A stretch of 64,000 nucleotides of DNA from Kitasatospora sp. NBC_01287 (lineage in GTDB: Bacteria; Actinomycetota; Actinomycetes; Streptomycetales; Streptomycetaceae), in the NCBI RefSeq assembly GCF_026340565.1, contig NZ_JAPEPB010000001.1, positions 4,936,501-5,000,500 on the forward strand. Reading direction: 5' to 3'. How positions within the stretch are numbered: the stretch's first letter is position 1; each line of letters starts with the position of its first letter. A program made the translations under genes and the position numbers. This document shows positions 23,363-31,101 of this stretch, piece after piece. The notes beneath the pieces were generated by a model. The model saw only the letters and a list, made by a program, of their open reading frames with translations. It had not been told where the DNA came from and made no database searches.

Positions 23363-25093
23363 TCACCGTCGGCGGGTGGGGTCGTTGGCGGCTTTGGCGC
23401 CGGTCGGTACGGCGGGTCCGGTGAGCGTGGGGTTCGCGGTGGTGCTGGTGGTGCGCGCGCGGGCGGCCTGGGCGCGCTGGTCGATGCGGTCGGCGGTGGC
23501 GTTGCGTAGACGCCAGAGGAGGACTTCGGCGGGGCGGTCGGCGGTGGTCAGCTCCCGTAGCTGGGCGGCCTCGGTGAGAGCGCGACGGGGTAGCTGGCCA
23601 GCGGATTCCGCCTGGGCGAGGGCGGTGGCCAGGGCGGGCCAGGATGGGTCGGCGAGGATGCGCTGGGCGTGGTCGGGGATGGCGGTCTGGACTTGGGCGG
23701 CGAGGCGGTCTGCGGTCTTGGGGGTGGGGGTACAGCGGGTGAGGTCGGCGATGACGGGCTCGGCGGTCTGCCGGTAGGCGGTTCGCAGGTGAACGAGGGC
23801 TTGTTGGGCGGCGTGGGCTTGTTGCTGGTGGCCTCGGGTCTGGTGCCAGTGTGCGATGGCGATCACGGTGAACATGGCGGTGGACAGCAGGGCGGCGGTG
23901 GTGCCGCCTTCGCCGGAGTCGGCGGCGTGCAGGACTTGCTTGGCGGCTGAGCGGAGGGCGACCGCCTGCTGGTGTTCGGCGCGGATGCGGGATCGGTTGG
24001 CGTGGTTGAACGCGCTTGCGGCGGCTCGCAGTTCGGCGCGGGCGTGGTCGGGTGCGGAGAGGGCCGCAGTGTGGAGGAGTTCACCGAAGGCGGCGGCCTG
24101 GGCTTGGATGACGGCGTCGGACTCGGCGGGGTGGTGCTGGCCCTGGTAGGTGAGGAGGAGGGTTGACCGCAGGGTGGTCTCGGCCTGTCGCCAGCGGTCC
24201 GGTTCGACTGTGCCCCGTGCGGGCGTGGTGGGCTGCTGGGCAGCGAGCCGTTCGCGCAGGCGGTTGATGGACAGGTCGGGGGCGAGTGTGGAGCCGCCGA
24301 AGTAGACGGGCTCGCCGGCGGCGTTGACGTCGCCGGGGCGGGCGAGGCTGTAGCCGAGGACGTCGCCAGTCTCGGGTCCGATGCGGTAGCGGATCTGGAT
24401 GCCGAGGGCGGTGAGGGTGGAGAAGTACTCCTGCTCGTCGCGGCTGGCTGCGGTGACGGTCTGGGCCTGTTCCTGCAGCCACTCCTTCGCGGTCTGCTGG
24501 TGGCCAGCGCGCTGGGCCTTGGCCTGCTCGGCGCTGGTGGGCATCGGGGCTGCGGTGCCGTCACCCGAGTTGAGCTGGCGCAGGCCGAGTTCCTTCTCGA
24601 TCTTGCGGCACTCGGCCTGGGCGCGTTGGCCGTCGCGCTTGTTGCGGGGCCGGCGGCCGTCCTCGCGGACGCTGGTGGCCATGATGTGGATGTGGTCGTC
24701 GGCGTGACGTACGGCGATCCATCGGCAGCCCTTGTCGTCGCCATCGGGCGCGATGCCAGTGGCGTGGACGATGCGGCGGGCGACCTCGGCCCACTCGGCG
24801 TCGGTGAGGTAGCGGTCGCCGTGCGCGGTACGGACGGGACAGTGCCACACGTGCTGCGGGACCTTCGCGCCGAGGCGTTGCTCGCGGGCGCGTACGGGCT
24901 GGTCGAGGTAGTCGGCCAGTTCGGTCAGCAGGTCCTGGTGTTGGTCGAGGGGGGAGCGGCCCGGGTCGGGCAGGCCGGGCATGGCGAACGCGGCGACGAT
25001 GTGGGGGTCGGTGTGCTCGTCGCGCCGGCCGGGGCCGAAGAGGTAGGAGAGCAGACCGCGGGTGCGCGAGCCGGTGGAGACGTCAGGCACCAT
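23363..25093 (-). CDS. relaxase (mobilization protein)
   Basis: A 576-residue DNA relaxase that nicks the transfer origin and stays attached to the transferred strand. The N-terminus reads Arg-Gly-Leu-Leu-Ser-Tyr-Leu-Phe-Gly-Pro-Gly-Arg-Arg, as in actinobacterial mobilization relaxases; Tyr17 is a possible nucleophile. The metal-binding motif is His130-Ala-Asp-Asp-His134-Ile-His136. The C-terminal 350 residues are helical, Gln/Ala-rich and poorly conserved. The ATG at 25093 overlaps the mobC stop by 11 bp; the open frame upstream is the mobC gene read out of frame. Together with mobC it makes the element mobilizable. Confidence 0.88.
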   Translation of the reverse strand: MVPDVSTGSRTRGLLSYLFGPGRRDEHTDPHIVAAFAMPGLPDPGRSPLDQHQDLLTELADYLDQPVRAREQRLGAKVPQHVWHCPVRTAHGDRYLTDAEWAEVARRIVHATGIAPDGDDKGCRWIAVRHADDHIHIMATSVREDGRRPRNKRDGQRAQAECRKIEKELGLRQLNSGDGTAAPMPTSAEQAKAQRAGHQQTAKEWLQEQAQTVTAASRDEQEYFSTLTALGIQIRYRIGPETGDVLGYSLARPGDVNAAGEPVYFGGSTLAPDLSINRLRERLAAQQPTTPARGTVEPDRWRQAETTLRSTLLLTYQGQHHPAESDAVIQAQAAAFGELLHTAALSAPDHARAELRAAASAFNHANRSRIRAEHQQAVALRSAAKQVLHAADSGEGGTTAALLSTAMFTVIAIAHWHQTRGHQQQAHAAQQALVHLRTAYRQTAEPVIADLTRCTPTPKTADRLAAQVQTAIPDHAQRILADPSWPALATALAQAESAGQLPRRALTEAAQLRELTTADRPAEVLLWRLRNATADRIDQRAQAARARTTSTTANPTLTGPAVPTGAKAANDPTRRR

Positions 25094-25955
25094 GGCGGCC
25101 TCCCGGCAGGATGCGCTGGTAGGCGAGGCGGGCCTCGGCCGCGCAGGCGTGGAGGGCATCCAGGACCTGCATGGCGCGCTCGGGGAGCTCGCCCCGGTAG
25201 ATCTCAACCATGAGCTGGTTGAGGTTGTTGCCGGCGCGGTCGATCGCCCGCTGGTGGGTGCCGAGGTCCTTGGTGAGCCGGTCGACGGCCTTGCGGTCGG
25301 GCAGGGGGACGAAGCCGTCGGGGCGGCCGGTCTTCACGACCTCCAGGGCGACGCTCATGCCGGAGTTCGCCAGGAACGCGGAGCGCGAGAGTTCGAGCTT
25401 GGCGGCGGCGAGGTCGATCATGACTTTCTCGGTCGGTTCCACCGAGCAGGTGAGCTGGTCGTCGCGCTTGGTTCCGGAACGCGGCTGGTACATCCGCTTG
25501 GCAATCGCAGCGATGCGCTCGTCCTCCGGAAGCGGCGGCCGGTCGAGTACCGGAACGCGCTCGTGGAGGAACTCGGCGGCGGTCGCGGTCGGCATTTCAC
25601 GCACGACGCGCTCGGCGTCGCTGCGCTGCGGCGGCTCGGCATCGTGCTCGGGAAGCTCGTCCTGGACGTGGCCGCCCCCGGTCACGACCTCCTGGTCCGG
25701 CGCGCCCTCGCGCTGGTCCTGCCCCGCGACCCCTGGGGCGGGGTCAAGCGCAAAGTCCGCGGCGCCAACGGCGTTGTGGACTTTGCCCCAGCTTGCTCCG
25801 TCGTCGTCGTGACCGTGGCTGGTCCAGGGCAGCGCGTGCTTGACGCGGGCGAGTATGCCGCCACGGCCGGGCTTGTCGCTACCGGCTCCGCGTCGCTGGG
25901 CGTCCTGCTCGGGCGAGTCGGAAGCAGGGTCGAGGTGGTGCTGCTGGTCGGGCAC
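25083..25955 (-). CDS. mobC: MobC-like relaxosome accessory protein
   Basis: A 290-residue protein. The first 130 residues are polar, Pro/Asp/Glu-rich and probably disordered. The C-terminal half resembles MobC: a ribbon-helix-helix-like start (Val-Met-Ile-Asp-Leu-Ala-Ala-Ala-Lys-Leu-Glu-Leu-Ser-Arg-Ser-Ala-Phe-Leu) and the family's Ala-Gly-Asn-Asn-Leu-Asn-Gln-Leu motif. It would bind near oriT and help the relaxase open the DNA. GTG start at 25955; the 3' end overlaps the relaxase gene by 11 bp, so the two are translated together. Confidence 0.8.
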   Translation of the reverse strand: MPDQQHHLDPASDSPEQDAQRRGAGSDKPGRGGILARVKHALPWTSHGHDDDGASWGKVHNAVGAADFALDPAPGVAGQDQREGAPDQEVVTGGGHVQDELPEHDAEPPQRSDAERVVREMPTATAAEFLHERVPVLDRPPLPEDERIAAIAKRMYQPRSGTKRDDQLTCSVEPTEKVMIDLAAAKLELSRSAFLANSGMSVALEVVKTGRPDGFVPLPDRKAVDRLTKDLGTHQRAIDRAGNNLNQLMVEIYRGELPERAMQVLDALHACAAEARLAYQRILPGGRHGA

Positions 25956-26201
25956 GGGGATCTTCCGGTTCTCCTGGCGGGGCGAGTGGTTGTCGGTTGG
26001 CGGGGTGTTCGCCGGATGTGGGGTGATGGTCCGGCGGAAGCTGGGTTTGGCGCTGCCGGAATTCCGGTGTAGACGGCACCGGTTCAGGACTTCCGGGACC
26101 TTCGGATGGGCGGGGGAGTTCCGGTGAACGTTGGTCAGCGCCGGTGAGAGGCCGCTCGCCCGGTCCCGAAGCGGCTGGTGTTCGGGCGAGCGGCGGGGGT
26201 G
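25956..26201. other. noncoding stretch upstream of mobC, candidate oriT
   Basis: No gene is visible in these 246 bp. The stretch holds several TTCCGG-type repeats in both orientations and, near its right end, a perfect 12-bp inverted repeat GCCGCTCGCCCG (26151-26162) / CGGGCGAGCGGC (26183-26194). Lying just ahead of mobC-relaxase it is the natural place for the transfer origin. The 12-bp hairpin may equally be the terminator of the DUF2637 gene that ends at 26202. No nic sequence can be named. Confidence 0.4.
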
Positions 26202-27002
26202 TCAGGCCGCCGAGACACTGGCTTGCACGTCGGCCTGCCGGGTGGCCTGTTCGTCCTTGAAGCGCTGGGTCAGCTTGCCGAGGCGGTCGCTGGCGATCGG
26301 TATGCCGGCCTCGCGCAGGGCCGTCTTGATCACGGCCTGGGTGGGGCCGTGCTTCTCGACGGCGGGGCGGACGGTCTCGACCAGCTCGTCCATGGAGGCG
26401 GCGGGCTTGCGGCCGGTGCGCTTGGTGCCGACCACCGGTTCCCGGCTGTCGGGCCGGACGTCGTCGTCGGGCTCGGGCACCAGTTCGTCGGCGGGCTGGT
26501 CGTCCTGCTTCGCGTCCGTCACCGGTGCGGGCTCGGTTGCCGGTGCAGGCTCGGCGTTTTCGCGGAGCGGGAGTTCGCGCTCGGCGGGCTTCGGTTCGGT
26601 GGTGGTCGCGGTTGCGGCGGTGCTGTGGGCGAGGAGGGTGCCGCCGAAGAAGGCGAGGGCGGGCCATCCGGCGACCAGGATCCGTAGCCAGGCCGGGACG
26701 TGGGCGAGGTCGAGCAGTCCGGCGGTGGCGACATTCGCGCCGAGGGACGCGACCAGGGCGATGGCGAACCAGGTCCAGGCGGTGCCGACCGGGCGTCCGC
26801 TGGTGCGCAGGGTCCGCATGCGGTGCCAGGCTGCGACGAGCAGCAGGTCCACCGAAACGGGGTAAGCCCAGGCTTTCCAGCCGTGCTGCCCGGCGGCTTC
26901 GGCGATGTCGTGGAGGTGGGCGAAGGACAGGGCGCCCGCGATGGCGGCCTGTACGAGGACGGCGTCCGGGCGGGGCATACGGCGTGTGTTGGTGGCGGTC
27001 AT
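26202..27002 (-). CDS. DUF2637 membrane protein
   Basis: A 266-residue protein common on actinobacterial plasmids and integrative elements. The N-terminal half has the DUF2637 pattern: four hydrophobic helices between residues about 12 and 125 (including Pro-Val-Ser-Val-Asp-Leu-Leu-Leu-Val-Ala-Ala and Trp-Phe-Ala-Ile-Ala-Leu-Val-Ala-Ser-Leu-Gly). A long Glu/Pro/Ala-rich linker leads to a C-terminal helical region that looks like a small DNA-binding domain. It is thought to work in transfer or plasmid spread at the membrane; the exact role is not established. Transcribed with mobC and the relaxase downstream. Confidence 0.85.
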   Translation of the reverse strand: MTATNTRRMPRPDAVLVQAAIAGALSFAHLHDIAEAAGQHGWKAWAYPVSVDLLLVAAWHRMRTLRTSGRPVGTAWTWFAIALVASLGANVATAGLLDLAHVPAWLRILVAGWPALAFFGGTLLAHSTAATATTTEPKPAERELPLRENAEPAPATEPAPVTDAKQDDQPADELVPEPDDDVRPDSREPVVGTKRTGRKPAASMDELVETVRPAVEKHGPTQAVIKTALREAGIPIASDRLGKLTQRFKDEQATRQADVQASVSAA

Positions 27003-27055
27003 GCGGAAGGTGGTCCTCGCGGGTCGAGTGGTGGCGGGGAGCGCGATTGCCGGAG

Positions 27056-27231
27056 GCGTTTACGCGAACCCCCTTCTAAAGGGGGGGCCGCGCGAAAACG
27101 CTCGGGTGCGACAACGGCGTAAACGGTCGCGAAAACGCTTCTACCTGCGGTTTTTCCTGGGAGCGTCCGGCGCGACAACGGGTTGTACGACGGTCGCGGC
27201 GGCGGGGGTGCGTGAACGCTCGCGAAAACGC
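27056..27231. repeat. iteron-like repeats GCG(A/T)AAACG(C/G)
   Basis: Five copies of a 10-bp motif: GCGTTTACGC at 27056 (reverse), GCGAAAACGC at 27092, GCGTAAACGG at 27117, GCGAAAACGC at 27129 and GCGAAAACGC at 27222 (inside the end of the rep gene). AT-centred direct repeats beside a replication protein are typical of an origin. The first four fall within 83 bp of noncoding DNA. Confidence 0.55.
27069..27085. terminator. hairpin at the 3' side of the rep gene
   Basis: CCCCCTT and AAGGGGG flank a three-base loop, inside the iteron-like region and between two genes transcribed leftward. It can terminate the rep message. Confidence 0.5.
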
Positions 27232-28934
27232 CCTGTTCCTCGTGACGTGGCCGTCGCGGCGGCGACCCGGTGGCTCTCGGCGTCGATGAGGGCAGGCTCG
27301 GCGGGCGCCTGTGCGGTGGTGTTCTGCGGTGTGGCCGGTACGACGGCCAGCGGGATGGCGGGCTGCTCGACCAGGGTCGACGGGGTGCTGGTGCTGATGT
27401 GGCGGGCGGAGGTGAAGTACCGGTCTTCTTTGCCGCCGCCGATGCCGCCGGCGGAGCCCTTCTCCACTTCGGCGAGCCCGGACTTGACCTGGGTGTTCAG
27501 ACGTCGGCGGGCCCGTCCGATGGATGCGGCGTCGGGCTTCGTGTCTCCCGTCATGGCGGTGGCCAGCTGCTTGGCGGTCACGCCGTTCTGTGCCGCGCGC
27601 AGCAGTTCGGCGATGTCGATGGTCTCCTCGATGGCGCTGGTGCCCGCCTCGTGGTCGTGGACGATGGTGAGCGGGCCGATCTCGCCGGTGACGGTCTTGA
27701 GGTGGTGAAGGTTGACGACGGGATCGCCAGCCTCACCGGCGATGAACAGCACGCTGCCCGCGCCGGAGGTCAGCCAGGTGGAGCCGTACACGCGGTCGAG
27801 GGTGGGGCGCTGGCCGCGCGGGGCGTCCGCAGTGGCCTTGCGCTGGTGGTGCAACTCCAGGACCTGGATGCCCTCGCGCAGGGCCCGGTTGCGGGCGCTG
27901 TTGTAGGCGATGGCGAGGCTGTCGTCGACGAGCGTGCTGACGGCGTCCTTGAGGCTGTCGATGACGATGGTGTCGGCGCCGTGTGCGGTGGCCAGCTCGG
28001 CGAGGAGGCCGGGCTCCTTGTCCAGGCTGGTCGGCAGCGGGCCCTCCCAGATGAGCAGCCGCTCGCGGACCAGCTTCTCGTGTTCGGGCCGGACCAGTCG
28101 GGCCATGGCCCGTGCGATCTGCTGGGGTCGGTCCATCGCCAGGTACAGGACGCGCTTGCTCTCGGCGACGGGCATGCCGAGCGCCGAGTCGCTCAAGCCG
28201 ATCCGGGCGAAGATCACCTGATGGGCGATGGTGGTCTTACCGACGCCGGGGGCGCCGACGATCATCAGGCTCTCGCCAGCTGCCCACACGGTCTCCCCGC
28301 GCGTGCCCCACAGAGGCTCCTTGTCCGCCCCGGTCTTGGTGACGAAGTCCCAGCCGTCCACCATGAAGCGCGACAGGCGACTGTTCCCGGAGGCCAGCGC
28401 GCGCTCGCGTCCCTCACGGACCTCGGCATCGAGCGCGCTGCGGATCTCGTCCGGCTGGGCGCCGGGCAGCAGAGCCTGCTGGACGGTCCGGATGCCCGTG
28501 GCATGCAGCTTCCGCAGCTCCGACTCGCGTCGCACGATGGCCGCGTAGTAGTCGGCGTTGTCCGCCGACGGCGGCGCCTCGGCGGCGAGCCGGACCAGGT
28601 AGTTCACGCCGCCCACGCGCTCCAGAGCACCGGCGCCTCGAAGCCGGTCGGCGACGGCGACCGCAGCCGTCGGGGCCCCTTCGAAGGCAAGGCCGAGGAT
28701 CGCGCGCCAGATGGTCTCGTGGGCGGGCCGGTAGAAGTCGCCGGCGTCGAGGATGGCCCGCGCCGCGTCGATGGCCGGCCTGCCCAGCGCCATGCAGGCG
28801 CCGACGACCGCCCTCTCGGAGTCCAGGTCATTCGGTGGTGTCCCCTTCGGGAACACCGTGTGGTCGTCTTCGAAGACGGCACCGGCTGCACCGGAGCTCG
28901 ACGGCCCGTGTGCCGGGCCCGTAGGCTGGGACAT
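27141..28934 (-). CDS. DnaB-like/AAA replication protein
   Basis: A 597-residue protein. Residues about 35-140 resemble the DnaB N-terminal domain (Asp-Leu-Asp-Ser-Glu-Arg-Ala-Val-Val-Gly-Ala, then Asp-Phe-Tyr-Arg-Pro-Ala-His-Glu-Thr-Ile). A RecA/AAA_25 ATPase follows with Walker A Gly227-Ala-Pro-Gly-Val-Gly-Lys-Thr-Thr and Walker B Thr-Ile-Val-Ile-Asp-Ser-Leu-Lys-Asp near residue 325. The C-terminal 120 residues are low complexity. It is the likely replication helicase of the excised element. ATG 28934 is chosen because GGGAGGG lies five bases upstream; an ATG seven codons earlier lacks this. Iteron-like repeats follow the gene. Confidence 0.82.
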   Translation of the reverse strand: MSQPTGPAHGPSSSGAAGAVFEDDHTVFPKGTPPNDLDSERAVVGACMALGRPAIDAARAILDAGDFYRPAHETIWRAILGLAFEGAPTAAVAVADRLRGAGALERVGGVNYLVRLAAEAPPSADNADYYAAIVRRESELRKLHATGIRTVQQALLPGAQPDEIRSALDAEVREGRERALASGNSRLSRFMVDGWDFVTKTGADKEPLWGTRGETVWAAGESLMIVGAPGVGKTTIAHQVIFARIGLSDSALGMPVAESKRVLYLAMDRPQQIARAMARLVRPEHEKLVRERLLIWEGPLPTSLDKEPGLLAELATAHGADTIVIDSLKDAVSTLVDDSLAIAYNSARNRALREGIQVLELHHQRKATADAPRGQRPTLDRVYGSTWLTSGAGSVLFIAGEAGDPVVNLHHLKTVTGEIGPLTIVHDHEAGTSAIEETIDIAELLRAAQNGVTAKQLATAMTGDTKPDAASIGRARRRLNTQVKSGLAEVEKGSAGGIGGGKEDRYFTSARHISTSTPSTLVEQPAIPLAVVPATPQNTTAQAPAEPALIDAESHRVAAATATSRGTGRFRERSRTPAAATVVQPVVAPDAPRKNRR

Positions 28935-29026
28935 GGATTCCCTCCCGCCGTGCATCAGGCCCTGGCAGGCCGCACGGCGGTTGATCGTCTTGATGGGTGG
29001 TCAGATAGGGAGCCTTCACGGCCCTC

Positions 29027-29040
29027 GGTGCGCTAACACC
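29027..29040. promoter_or_regulatory. shared 14-nt operator-like site upstream of rep
   Basis: GGTGCGCTAACACC is the exact reverse complement of a sequence upstream of xis (32405-32418). Both have GGTG-N6-CACC symmetry, extended to CGGTG/CACCG here. It lies in the expected leader of the rep message, downstream of the rep promoter. Confidence 0.6.
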
Positions 29041-29107
29041 GGGGGCCGCCCTCGTTTCCGGGCTCGCGCGGCCGATCGTGCTGGCCTGAGTCCGTCAACG
29101 TACGCAG

Positions 29108-29137
29108 AGTAAACACACACCAAGTGTGCTCCGTCAA
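29108..29137 (-). promoter_or_regulatory. promoter for the rep gene
   Basis: On the minus strand TTGACG (29137-29132), an 18-bp spacer and TTTACT (29113-29108). The spacer contains the palindrome CACAC-TTG-GTGTG, a likely operator for the divergent XRE regulator. Confidence 0.55.
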
Positions 29138-29179
29138 GACAGGTTTTGTGTCGCTGCAACACGACGCATGTGCTGAATG

Positions 29180-29209
29180 TTGACTTCGCCTGTGTTGGCT
29201 CGCTATCTT
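29180..29209 (+). promoter_or_regulatory. promoter of the XRE regulator, leaderless
   Basis: TTGACT (29180-29185), 18-bp spacer, TATCTT (29204-29209), then six bases to the ATG at 29216. Transcription should begin on the start codon, so the message is leaderless. Confidence 0.7.
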
Positions 29210-29215
29210 GTTGCC

Positions 29216-29920
29216 ATGACGAACCCCAAGGACTGGCAGGCCGGCGTGACCGGCCGCGTCGCCGAGGCGGTCCGGCGCTTCCGCGAGGAGCGGGGGATGA
29301 GCGCGCAGGACGTCGCTGCGGCCTGCGCGAAGCTGGGCTACCCGATCGCGCGGAATGTCATTGCCAACCTTGAGAACGGCCGGCGCTCCAGCGTCGACGT
29401 GGCCGAGGTGCTGGTCCTTGCCAAAGTGCTCGGCGTCCCCCCGGTCGTCTTCCTCGTCCCCCTGGGCGAGGTCGGGGAGATCGAGCTTCTCCCGGGTTCG
29501 ATGCACTCGACCGGTGATGCACTCCAGTGGGTCTGCGGGGAGCAGATGCCCGACCATGAGCCGGCCGACGACCTGGAGCTGCGGTTCCAGGAGGTCCGCT
29601 TCTACAACGAGACGCTTCACGGCCTGCAGAAGACGATCGGTAGCTCGGAGGAGTACCGCCGCAAAGTCGCCACGGCCCGTGACGCGGCGACCCGCGAGGC
29701 CAACGTCAAGCTGGTCAATCAGTTCGACGAGATCATCGGCGACTACTCGCAGGAAATCCAGGCCCGGAGATCGACGATGCGCAGGAGAGGTATCACGCCG
29801 CCGGCCCTGCCGTCAGAACTTGCCTACCTCGACCTCAGCCACCACGACGACTGGGGGCACGTCTCCGAAGAGACCCCCGATGCGTCCGGCAGTCAGCCTT
29901 CTGCGGATGAGGAAATCTAG
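29216..29920 (+). CDS. XRE-family regulator of the mobile element
   Basis: A 234-residue protein with a helix-turn-helix at about residues 17-75 (Met-Ser-Ala-Gln-Asp-Val-Ala-Ala-Ala-Cys, then Asn-Val-Ile-Ala-Asn-Leu-Glu-Asn-Gly-Arg-Arg). The rest is helical and acidic with no named domain. The ATG is fixed by the leaderless promoter six bases upstream; earlier in-frame codons lie within that promoter. Being divergent from rep and originally next to xis-int (now separated by the IS630 transposon), it is the likely switch between integrated and replicating states. Confidence 0.8.
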   Translation: MTNPKDWQAGVTGRVAEAVRRFREERGMSAQDVAAACAKLGYPIARNVIANLENGRRSSVDVAEVLVLAKVLGVPPVVFLVPLGEVGEIELLPGSMHSTGDALQWVCGEQMPDHEPADDLELRFQEVRFYNETLHGLQKTIGSSEEYRRKVATARDAATREANVKLVNQFDEIIGDYSQEIQARRSTMRRRGITPPALPSELAYLDLSHHDDWGHVSEETPDASGSQPSADEEI

Positions 29921-30049
29921 AGCCCGGGGGACGTGCACAGGCATCCGTCTTGTGAGGCCGCTCAGCTAGTGCCGTGACCGAGAAGGTTCACCGGCTGCGG
30001 TCTGGTGACGCTCGGAAGCCCGGGGACAGACAGCAGCCAGGCCGTTTCT

Positions 30050-31012
30050 TCAGTTGATCAGAGAGGACAACACGTCAGCGAAGGACATGGTCGTGTCGGG
30101 TTGGAGGCGCGTGGTTTCGCCTCGGAAGGACCGCACCTCCAGCCAGCTCTGCGGCGATGCCGTGGGCAGTACGTCCATGAGCTTCTGAAGGTCGACCGAC
30201 CGATAGACCTTGAATTTCGGTGACGGTCGGTAGTGCGACGGCTGGATGTCGAAGCGCATGTCAACGGCGGGATACGGCGGCCGTCCCCAGTCGCTGTAGG
30301 GCAGCGCGGCGTGACCGTGGATGCGGGCGTCTACCAGCACTTCCGGATCCTCGTCCCCGATCTCGCAGTTGAACACGGGGAAAGCTGTCGCGACCCGCGC
30401 TGCCGCTGCCGGATATGCAGCGCACGCGCGGCCCAGTGCCGGCGAGCAGAACAGCGCGTGATCGAAGGACCCGACTGGGCTCGGCAAGGCCACCTTGTGA
30501 TGGGACTGGCCGCCGAAGGCAAGGTCACGTCTGGTGCAGAGGAAGTCCAGGAACCCGGCCACCACCATGTCCTGGTGGCTGCTGGCTCGCACTGTGAAGC
30601 GGACCGCTCTGCGCCCTTGCTCACACAGCACGTAGTACTCGAAGAAGCCCATCGGGTGATCGGGCGTGTGCGCGCGGCGGTAGACCTGGTCGAAGCCGTC
30701 GACCGGCAGGTACTGGGGTGCCGGCGCGTGGGGACCGGCAGACCTGGTGATGACGTCCAGCACCGGTGTCCCGGCCTCGGCTTCTGCCGGATCGCACGGC
30801 GGGTCTACCTCGGTAAAGCCCTTGCGGAGACGTTCGTTGATCTTGCGTGCTGCATGGCGCCGCGCCTGTTCCTCGTCGTCGAGGATCGTCGTGCTCCCCT
30901 TGCCCGAGGTGCGGTCAGAGCCCCAGCGAAGGAAGCAGCGGATCCCTTCCTGACGGATCTCCCAAAATTCGAGCGTGGCCTCTCGGCGTTCGAACCGCCG
31001 CCATGTGGTCAT
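30050..31012 (-). CDS. WGR-domain protein (transposon passenger)
   Basis: A 320-residue protein whose first ~70 residues fit the WGR domain, a nucleic-acid-binding module found in PARPs and in bacterial accessory proteins: Phe-Trp-Glu-Ile-Arg, Leu-Arg-Trp-Gly-Ser, Glu-Glu-Gln-Ala-Arg-Arg, Leu-Arg-Lys-Gly-Phe-Thr-Glu-Val. The remaining 240 residues, with several His and aromatic clusters, match nothing I know. ATG 31012 follows GGGAGG by four bases. It lies inside the inverted ends of the IS630-type transposon and reads in the same direction as the transposase. Function unknown. Confidence 0.7.
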   Translation of the reverse strand: MTTWRRFERREATLEFWEIRQEGIRCFLRWGSDRTSGKGSTTILDDEEQARRHAARKINERLRKGFTEVDPPCDPAEAEAGTPVLDVITRSAGPHAPAPQYLPVDGFDQVYRRAHTPDHPMGFFEYYVLCEQGRRAVRFTVRASSHQDMVVAGFLDFLCTRRDLAFGGQSHHKVALPSPVGSFDHALFCSPALGRACAAYPAAAARVATAFPVFNCEIGDEDPEVLVDARIHGHAALPYSDWGRPPYPAVDMRFDIQPSHYRPSPKFKVYRSVDLQKLMDVLPTASPQSWLEVRSFRGETTRLQPDTTMSFADVLSSLIN

Positions 31013-31101
31013 CGGGCCTCCCATGCCGCCTGCGGTAGGCCTGCGCCGGGACCGCACGCGGGTGACCCTATCGCTCGCCCGCGAGCTTGCTTCTCCGGTG
31101 G

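Noticed and set aside
26151-26194. 12-bp inverted repeat as the definite oriT nic hairpin
   Set aside because: It sits immediately after the DUF2637 gene and may be an ordinary terminator; nothing shows nicking.
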